Position numbers and translations under genes: made by a program
In this document: piece by piece, positions 1 through 7,750 of the stretch
How the letters are laid out: every line of letters starts with the position of its first letter
Position numbering within the stretch: the stretch's first letter is position 1
Notes under the pieces: generated by a model
What the model was told of the DNA's origin: nothing
Databases searched by the model: none
The model's input: the letters and a program-made list of their open reading frames with translations, nothing else
Source of the DNA: Baffinella frigidus
Taxonomy: Eukaryota; Cryptophyceae; Cryptomonadales; Baffinellaceae
Reading direction: 5' to 3'
Length of the DNA stretch: 13,349 nucleotides
Assembly: GCA_026770585.1 (NCBI GenBank)
Contig: MU646506.1
Coordinates: forward strand, 450,783 to 464,131

Positions 1-163
<163 letters not shown>

Positions 164-357
164 TCAACAACACCACCACCACCAGGACCAACCGCAGCAG
201 CAACAGTAGCAGCAGCATCGCTCCCACGTTCCACAACTCACACCATACTCGGTTCACACGCCCATCAAGCAGTGCATGTCAGCAGGAATGCAGACCTTAA
301 CAACCCCAACGACCTCCACAATCCGCTCTCCCGCCTCTTGTTCTTCAAACCCCTGCT

Positions 358-512
358 TTAGGGTTCAGGGTTGAGGGTTGAGGAACCAAGACAGGGCTTA
401 GGTGTTAGGTTTTAGGGCTTCGGTTTCAGGGTTTAGGGACTAGTTCTGAGGGTCTAGGGTTCAGGGTTTAGTGCGTAGCGTTCAAGGTGTAGGGTTCAGG
501 GTTCCGAGAGTC
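358..512 (+). repeat. Degenerate TTTAGGG telomere-like repeat
   Basis: The stretch repeatedly contains GGGTT, TTAGGG and TTTAGGG variants (for example GGGTTCAGGG, GGGTTTAGGG), with the G-rich strand on plus. No more than one or two perfect units stand together, so this is an old, mutated interstitial telomeric array and not a chromosome end. Confidence 0.85.
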
Positions 513-515
513 ATA

Positions 516-1335
516 AGGCACCTCATTCACATGCATCTCCAGCCCCTCCGCCCACCCCCCCCCACCCGCACCCCCCTCCTGAAAAGCGCCCAGAGCCTTC
601 CCACCAAGCTTGCCCAGCGCCCCTCCCGCAAGCGACGCCCCCGCTGAAAACAAAACGCCGTTTCAGAAAAGCGGCTACCGCTTACCAAAAGCGCCTACGC
701 TGGTGTTAGGCGGGAGACGCTTCGATGGTTTGATGCTCGCGTGTCCGGTTCACGTGATCATCAAGAAGGCAGTCGAGTGAGACGTGGTCGCCATCTGCAA
801 ACGCTAGCATGTTCGAATGCGCACCCTTGGGAGGGTATACCAGGATCTTCCGCCGTATACCAGGATAGGCGCTTTCGGTAAAAGCGGTAGGCGCGTTCCT
901 GAAACGGCATCAGGCGGCAAGACTCCAACGAATTCAGGGTCGGTTGGCATACGGCACTGGACATGGTGGTGGTCCCAGCAGTGCCGGAAACGATGCGAGG
1001 AAAGTGGGGGAATCAAGGCAAAATTTCCCTGATTATCAAAGATCAAATCGCCCCCATTATCAAAGCGCACACACCTGCATCTTTCGCAAGCGTTGGCGGC
1101 TTTGCCTCGCCCGGGCGATATGCGGAGATCGGTTGGTCGGGGCGCGGGAGCGTGCGCAGCGAGAGGGAGATCGGGTAGATCGAGATCTCGAGCGCGGCCC
1201 CGAGCGCTTGCCGCAGCACCATTCCTCCTAGCGCCTGCGTTGGGCCCCGCGTTCTGTCACATTCCTCCAACCATCGCTTCGGGCAACCATCGCAGAGGGT
1301 CAGAGGGGGGGGGGGGGGACAAGGCGGGTGGGTAA
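516..1335. other. Gene-free stretch, no recognised coding sequence
   Basis: Several short open frames overlap here on both strands but none shows a known domain or a plausible splice structure. The stretch contains poly-C near 546-560, a foldback repeat (656-908), a short direct repeat of ATTATCAAAG (about 1031 and 1056) and a G homopolymer near 1303-1318. Confidence 0.6.
656..908. repeat. Foldback (inverted repeat) element
   Basis: The reverse complement of about 657-703 matches about 860-908: both arms contain GCGCTTT-GGTA, AGCGGTAG and CTGAAACGGC in the same order, with a few mismatches and a short indel. The arms are roughly 40-48 bp and the spacer about 160 bp. The spacer holds a direct repeat of GTATACCAGGAT. 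A foldback MITE is the most economical explanation, but no target duplication was identified. Confidence 0.6.
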
Positions 1336-1362
1336 TCTCTCTCTTTCTCTCTCGCGCTCTCA

Positions 1363-1403
<41 letters not shown>
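1336..1403. repeat. (CT)n microsatellite
   Basis: CT dinucleotides with a few TTT and CGCG interruptions. The long serine/leucine open frames that cross it on either strand are artefacts of the repeat. Confidence 0.95.
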
Positions 1404-1406
<3 letters not shown>

Positions 1407-1426
1407 GTGGGGGGTCGCGGAGAAAA

Positions 1427-1523
1427 AACCTCGGGCCCGTGGAACCCGACAGAGAGAAAGAGAGAGAGACAGAGAGAGAGACAGAGAGAGAGCGCGAGAG
1501 AGAGAAAGAGATAGATAGAGTGA

Positions 1524-1563
<40 letters not shown>

Positions 1564-1586
1564 ACCTCGGGGCCGTGGAACCCGAC
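1427..1586. repeat. GA/GT microsatellite flanked by a 24-bp direct repeat
   Basis: GA dinucleotides (about 1449-1562, with a GTGTGTGTGTG patch near 1523) sit between two near-identical 24-bp segments at 1427-1450 and 1563-1586. Both segments read AACCTCGGG then CCGTGGAACCCGAC with one difference. The microsatellite therefore lies inside a short direct duplication. Confidence 0.85.
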
Positions 1587-2404
1587 GGGTTGGAGTCCGA
1601 CGTCTGGGAGGCGCCATGGCTGGTAGGCGAGGCGTAGCCTGGGGGGGGGGGTAAGCGTTCCTTGAGCCTCACCCGCTTTGGTGCGAGTTTCTTTGGCCGT
1701 CACTTGAGTCACCGGGAAAGACATGTTGCACACAGGGTCCATGTTTCCTTCGATGGAGAGTCCAACTTGCATTGGCCGCCACGTGTTTCTTCAAGTTTTT
1801 CGCCATCACCGGGAAAGGCATCGACCACAGCGATCGGGTGCAGCGTGTGTGCGGAGGCTGGTGGGTAGAGGGCAGCACGGAGACGTGGTCGCCCCCGAGC
1901 GTGCCTGCCTGTCTGGGTCCCAGGCTCGAGCAGTCGCAGGACTGAGTCAGAGCCAGAGCTAGAAACAGAGCTAGCGAATGGGGAGGTTGGAGGCACGACC
2001 TGAAGCGTACCACGACAGGCGGAGGGGCGTGTGGGTCAGCCGGGAGGGGCGCGCCGGGCGGGGGAAGAATGTCGAGTCTGCCCGAGAACGCTTCTTTGTG
2101 GAGGGCGCGAGAGGCCTCGGCTTTGTTCAGTTGGACGCCTCCGAAGTAGGGTGGCTCGTCGAGAGCGTGATCCTGCGCTCACGACCACACAGCGGGTTAC
2201 GAAGGGATTTCCGGGCTCTGAGAGCCCGAGTTTCTGTTACCTTATCCGTAGGAACCCCCCATATGTCTCTACGGATTGCCTACCGTAGGGTCCTAGGTCT
2301 TATCGATGAAGGGTTGTTCGAAATCCCTTTGAAGTCCGCTGTATGGAGGGGACGGGGTAAGGGCTGAAGACCTAATTACGGCGTCAACCTAACTCCGGCA
2401 TTGC
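1587..2404. other. Gene-free stretch with an unrecognised open frame
   Basis: A 129-codon plus-strand frame runs 1978-2367 and antisense frames cover 1669-2013. I recognise no domain, signal or catalytic motif in any of them. The end of the plus frame runs through a dispersed repeat (2241-2305), which argues against it being a conserved gene. A repeated phrase, CACCGGGAAAG, occurs near 1710 and 1808. A perfect 7-bp hairpin (GGGCTCT-G-AGAGCCC) lies near 2212-2226. Confidence 0.45.
2241..2305 (+). mobile_element. 65-bp dispersed element, copy 1
   Basis: This segment begins and ends with CTTATC and contains CGTAGG, a C run and CTACCGTAGGGTCC. Its reverse complement matches 10049-10112 over its whole length with only a handful of differences. 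A partial relative lies at about 5976-6012. The clean end-to-end match suggests a small non-autonomous mobile repeat. No coding capacity. Confidence 0.65.
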
Positions 2405-2524
2405 GTAGGGTGCTACCGTGTGCTATATCGTAGGGTGGTACGGAACGCGGTGGGTGCTACCGTATCCAATACACCGTAGGGTGCTCCCGTGTGCAATACC
2501 GCAGGGTGCTACGGAATGCGGTGG
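2405..2524. repeat. Tandem 49-bp repeat, two units
   Basis: Unit 1 (2405-2453) and unit 2 (2476-2524) both run GTAGGGTGCT, CCGTGTGC, GTGGT/GTGCT, ACGGAA, GCGGTGG and are both 49 bp, spaced with a 71-bp period. A weaker relative follows near 2745-2790. Confidence 0.75.
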
Positions 2525-2639
2525 ATTCGAAGTAGGGGGGCTCGTCAAGAGTGCGCTCCTGCGCTCGAGGGGAGAGCGGCCGTGAATTGATCGTATGGCC
2601 ACCATTTATTCCCTTCCGTGAAGGCTTTGTAAGACTATG

Positions 2640-3355
2640 ACCTAACGTCATCCTGGGAAAGCGGGGTGCGGGTTGAGGGTTTCACTTGGCCCTGGCCGTT
2701 GAGGAGACAGGTTTTGGTATGACAAGTTAGGAGCATGGGTGTGACAGTGCGCAATACGGTAGGCGCTATCACGCGGCAGTGTAATGCCTCGAGGAGGGGC
2801 GTCAACGAGTTTCTACCTCCATCTCAGTAAACCTGAGCTCGCCGTAGAATACATTTAGAACTTTGAGAGTAAAGTACCAATGGAGCAGCAACCCAGTACC
2901 AAACGCATTTACTCAATCAGAGCTAGGGTTTCTGGTTTCAGGGGTGGGGTGAGCGATTCGCATCGAAAACCCTGGCGCGGCACGACTGGCTAGCTCTGCC
3001 TCACTTGGCTTCACCGACTATTCTCAAGTTGACATGCTGGGTGTGCCGTACAAACTCGTCAACTTTGGAGCGTAAAATAGCCCGGGCTCACCACGGTGGT
3101 GAGCCCAAATAGACTGAGACAGAGCTAGACTGTAGCAACGCGTATCGAAACATCTGACATGTCAGATCCGGGGTGAACTTGTGAAGGAGGTCACTGGGAT
3201 AAGAGCTACCCGCTAACGTGGCGCTACCACCCAGCTCTTGAGATTATGGATCGTGGTGGTCAGTTATGTCGGGAATCAACCAAACGTGGGGCTGAAGGAG
3301 GGGGCACCTCGACGCCGTGCTTCGGCGGGGATGACGGATGCATGAACCTTCGTTT
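2640..3355. other. Gene-free stretch
   Basis: No open frame of note and no conserved domain in either direction. It holds one member of a dispersed repeat (3058-3126) containing a perfect 23-bp palindrome (3084-3106). Otherwise I see nothing in it. Confidence 0.55.
3058..3126 (+). repeat. Dispersed repeat, copy related to intron-2 repeats
   Basis: It shares GTCAACTTTGGAGCG, AAAA, AGCCCGGG, TCACCA, AGACAGAG-type blocks in the same order as 5672-5737 in DERA intron 2. Here the centre is a perfect palindrome, GGGCTCACCAC-G-GTGGTGAGCCC (3084-3106), which is degenerate in the intron copies. This copy may preserve the ancestral hairpin. Confidence 0.65.
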
Positions 3356-3360
3356 TAAGG

Positions 3361-3530
3361 TTTAGGGTTTAGGGTTTAGGGTTTAGGGTTTAGGGTTTAG
3401 GGTTTAGGGTTGAGTGTTTTGGGGTTTGGGTTTCGGGTTAAGGGTGTAGGGATTAGGGTTTAGGGTTTGGGGTGTAGGGTTTAGGGTTCAGGGTTTAGGA
3501 TTTAGGGTTTAGGGTGAGGGTTTAGGGTTT
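3361..3530 (+). repeat. Interstitial TTTAGGG array
   Basis: Seven perfect tandem TTTAGGG units (3361-3409) are followed by degenerate units (TTTGGGG, TTCGGG, TTCAGGG) to about 3530. G-rich strand on plus. It is flanked by non-telomeric sequence on both sides, so it is interstitial. Confidence 0.95.
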
Positions 3531-4682
3531 ACCGAGGCCCGTCCCGACAGTGAGGTTTTATGGAGAACGTCAGATCATCCTCTTCATCTTGATCGTTCCC
3601 ACTAGAGATGCTTCTAGCAGTGGTGGCGGGTGATGATGATGAGCAAGCCAGGTGTAATGGGCGCTGCTCCCAACTGGGACACGGGAGGGACGAGGGAGGG
3701 ACGCAGGAGAAGGATGGCGTCCGGGTTTCGCAGCAACGATCCCGCGGTCGTGAAGTGGGGGCTGCACGTACCCTCGTATGAGGTGCCGCGACCCACCCTG
3801 CCACCCGGACACGCGATCATCAGAACCTCGAAGCACGCGTGCTCCAAACGTCTGGGCACTCAAGCTTCCGAAGATGCTGCGAAAATGCGGGATTGAAAAT
3901 CGAGGGGAGGGGTTGGAAGGGTGCCCGGGAGGGCGGTACCGACGCATGGTCCCGTCCGCGGGTGAAGCTCGCTTCCCGTTCCTGCATCTATCAGCTTCAG
4001 CTTCCTGCAACCTTCCTGCACTACAAGCTTCCCTTCCTCGCCTAAAAGCTTCCCTTGCCGTTTTTTTGAAAATCAGCGTAACAGCGGGAGAAGGAGCAGG
4101 CAACAGGGGGTTGCGCACGGACCTCTGCGTCGCGCTCCCACAGGTTCTCCGGCGCGTCCCCCGGGAAAAGCTCCTCCATCGCGTGCCGCCTCCTCTCCGC
4201 CGGTGATCAGGCGAAGTCTTCAAGCATAGGCTGCCTCTACGAACGAGGACAGGACATCCCCACCGCGCCTCAGACCGCCAATCAACCTGGTCCGCCACTG
4301 CGCTCGGCTCGAACCTTGCCTCTTCAAGCGATCCAGCTCCTCTGTGGGGACCGGAAAGGTGGAACGACCCCCGCTCCAACAGCCCAATCTGTTCTAAAGT
4401 CATCCAGGACTGAACGGTTCCCTAAATTAGGTTCCGAGAAGGGCGAAATGGCGGTCGAGAAGGATTCGCTCTGGGCCGCCGGCGGGGGCGGCGAACCGGC
4501 CGGGCACGACGGGAGGAACCCAGGTGCTGATGTTGTCTGGGTGATTGCTGATCGTGGCTAGGGTCTCTGGTGTGTGGCACTGAGCACCTTCCTCGGGATC
4601 CTGGCTCAGTATGACTGTGGGTGGCTTGACCTCGCGATTCTCGATCAATATGACACCGATTGACGCCTGAACCGAACCAGGA
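3531..4682. other. 5' flank of DERA, unassigned open frames
   Basis: A 277-codon minus-strand frame (3570-4403), a 142-codon plus frame (3778-4206) and a minus frame ending at 4427 overlap here. I recognise none of them. On the minus strand, a different frame around 4200-4060 reads ELFPGDAPENLWERDAEV, and 4680-4427 reads through segments with ordinary protein-like composition. A divergently transcribed unknown gene is therefore possible but not shown. No TATA box or other promoter motif is convincing just upstream of 4683. The run AGCTTCC recurs near 3990-4050. Confidence 0.35.
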
Positions 4683-4941
4683 ATGCCGCTGGATATGGTT
4701 CGGGCGCGCCTGCCGGTGAACCGCGCCGCGGTACAGCGGCGCGTTGCAAGCATGGTCACTCGCCGCTCCGTCAAAGGCGACCAGCAGGCGGCGTGGCTTC
4801 TGCGCGCGGTGACTTGCATCGACCTGACCACGCTCGGCGGCGACGACACGCCGGGTACTGTGCAGCGGCTGTGTGCCAAGGCGCGCCAGCCTGTGCGCGA
4901 CGACATCCTCGAAAAGCTCGGCGCTGAGAACCTCAAGATCC
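4683..4941 (+). CDS. DERA: DERA exon 1
   Basis: Encodes residues 1-86 and the first base of codon 87. It contains the N-terminal helices (VNRAAVQRR, QQAAWLLRAVT) and the first active-site strand IDLTTL. The donor is C|GTGTGC at 4942. Only this donor keeps frame with exon 2 (phase 1), giving KIR-TGAVCVYP across the junction. The exon is GC-rich with strong codon bias, unlike the introns. An acceptor-like CAG just before 4681 leaves a small chance that a 5' exon exists upstream. Confidence 0.85.
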
Positions 4942-5245
4942 GTGTGCCCCCCTCCCGACATCACCTTTCCCCTGATTCCCGATGCAAGCTGCCTCAGAAC
5001 GGGGTGAGCCTCCCGTGCGCGACGCGTCCTCGTCCTTGAACGCGAGTCTCACCTTCTCCCCCCGCGTGGATCACAGGCACGGGCGCCGTGTGCGTGTACC
5101 CCGACCGCGTCGCGGAGGCAAAGCTGTACCTCGCGGGGACTGGCATCCCCGTCGCCAGTGTCGCCACCGGGTATGCCTCTCTCGCGCTCGCGCGCTCTCT
5201 GTCACTCCCACTCGCGCTCTCTCTCTATTCCTCGCTCGCTCTCTC

Positions 5246-5276
<31 letters not shown>

Positions 5277-7710
5277 GACTCTCGCCCTCTCTCTGACTCT
5301 CGCTCTCTCTCGCTGACTCTCTCTCTCACTCTCGCTCGCTGACTCTCTCTCTCTCACACACACACAACCACACACTCTCTCTCTCTCTCTTAATCCTTCA
5401 ACCAAAGTGTCCACGTCGTTGTTAGCTTCAGATTTTTGATCGCAGAACCAGGTTCTGGGTATGTCACTCGCACCCACTTGGGGGCGGAAAAGAGCCCAGG
5501 CTCACCAAGTTGGAGCGCCCAGATAGACAGAGACAGAGGTATGAATGACGCACGCTGGGTGGGCCGCTTGAAAGTAAGCATTCAGTACTAGGCTGGACAA
5601 CACGCATTCAGTACCAGGCTTGACAGTGTCTCGTCAGTCGAATGACGCGCGTCGGATGGGGGTACACATCCGTCAACTTTGGAGCGGAAAACAGCCCGGG
5701 GTCACCAAAGTGGAGCGCCCAGATAGACAGAGACAGAGGTATGAATGACGCGCGCTGGATGGTCCGCTTGAAAGTGAGCATTCAGTACTAGGCTTGACAG
5801 TGTCGCGTGTGTTGAATGACTTTCTCTTGGGCGCAGGTTCCCAGCGGGACAGATCAAGCACGAACACAAACTCGCGGAGATCCGCCAGGCTGTTGCCGAC
5901 GGTACCCAACGCCCCTTGGGTGCGACTCTCGAGTGTCCTAGTAATGCCAATTTTAACTTGTTTGCATTATAAAGTCGTAGGAGCCCCCCTACCTACCGTA
6001 GGCAACCCGTAGACTGTAAGTAACTCGCTGGCGTTTTCGAATGACTTGGGGGGAGGGGTCGTCAGGAGATGCGAAGCGGCTTTAGAAGATGCAGTGACGC
6101 ATGCCCCTTGTGTGCCACCCGACCTGGGCCGCATCTGTGCCAGCCGGTTGCATGATGGCCATGTTGGCTTCGATCCGTAATCAACCCACTTGTCGCGCAT
6201 CCCGAAACGCTGCATGCGTGGGAGAGTGGTCAGGGCCTCTTTCTCTCTATATATATGTATACATATATATATCTATATATACATATATTTGTATGTCTGT
6301 ATTTATGTATGTATGTATGTATGTATGTATATATGCATGTATATATATATGTATAATGTATATATGTATAATATATATATATGATATATATATATGATAT
6401 ATATGATATATCCCTCTCTTTCTCTCTTTATCTCTCTCTCTCTCTCTCTCTCCCTCCCTCTGTCTCTCGCTGAACGAGCGGATCGAAGTGCAGGGGCCGA
6501 CGAGATCGACATCGTGATCCCGCGCAAGCACGCCCTCTGCGGTGCACCCCCCGCGCCAACTCTAAACCCCACACCCGAGAGAGAGAGAGAGAGAGAGAGA
6601 GACAGCGATTGTGTGTGTGTGTGTGTGTGTGTGTGCGAGAGAAAGATAGAGAGCGAGTCAGAGAGAGAGAGCGAGAGAGAGCGCGCGCATGATCGGAGGG
6701 CAGGAGCGGACAAGATCCACATCGTGATTCCGCGCAAGCACGCCCTCTGCGGTACGGCCCTCGCTCGAAGCCTGAACCCTAAATCGTAAACCCTAAACCC
6801 TAAACCAAGCGTGTTTGGCGTGCACGCCCTCTGCGGTGCTCCCCCCGCTCAAAGCCTTAATTATGAATCATAAAACCTAAACCCTAAACCCTAAACCCCA
6901 AACCCCAAACCCCAAACCCCAAACCCCAAACCCCAAACCCCAAACCCCAAACCCCAAACCCCAAACCCCAAACCCTAAACCCTAAATCCCAAACCCTGAA
7001 CCCTAAATCCTGAACCATGATCCCTAAACCTCAAACCCTGAACCCGAAACCCGAAACCCTAAACCCTAAACCCTAAACCCTAAACCCTAAACCCTAAACC
7101 CTAAACCCTAAACCCTAAACCCTGAACCCTAAAACCCAAACCGTATGAAAGCTCGCAATGTTCGCAACCTTACCGATTCCGCGTTTGGTCGGAGCGGCCC
7201 TGGGAAAATCGAAATCTGAAGTGGACAATCGAAATGTGACGCTCGTTGCCTCTCCTTTTGGGACGCAGGTGACTGGGAGGCTCTGTACAAAGAAGTGCAA
7301 GATTTCCGCGAAGCGTGCGGTTTGATTCCACACCCGACACCCACCACCACGGCTTGATGCGGAGAGTGGACCACCTTCTTGCTCCTCTTCCTCTGAAAAC
7401 GATGGTCTATAGGTTCCACACCCGACACCGTGACGGAGGCATTCCCCGACCCGATACGAATTCCTTGCTTCATCTAATGCAGAAGATACCGAAAGACCAA
7501 AATACTGTTCCGCTTGAGGATGATGGTGAGAGAGGACCACCTGCGAGGAGCACTTAGTGGTCACTAAGTGGACCTCGCAGGTGGTGCACTCTCAGATGCA
7601 TCGTGCTACTGCGTATTAGGGATGATGCATCGATATGTCATCATTCTGCTGTGTCGTGCTTGATGCATCATTCCACTAGAGAGCAAGAGAGAGAGAGAGA
7701 CAGACAGAGA

Positions 7711-7750
<40 letters not shown>

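Larger units (their letters stand above)
2141..2570. repeat. Direct repeat pair (about 45 bp)
   Basis: Segments at about 2141-2185 and 2526-2570 share GAAGTAGGG-GGCTCGTC, then AGAG, then TCCTGCGCTC, with scattered mismatches. They are direct copies about 385 bp apart that bracket the 49-bp repeat units and the 65-bp element, so the block looks locally duplicated. Confidence 0.65.

Noticed and set aside
1043-1772. Long serine/leucine or arginine/glutamate open frames on both strands.
   Set aside because: They are translations of CT/GA microsatellites and have no domain or start context.
2400-2530. A CRISPR-like array from the regularly spaced CGTAGGGTGCT units.
   Set aside because: There are only two units, they are imperfect, the spacing is irregular and the context is eukaryotic.
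6247-6789. Long open frames rich in Tyr/Ile and Arg/Glu.
   Set aside because: They read through AT, CT, GA and GT repeats. Only the short GADEID and GADKIH segments are real exon sequence.
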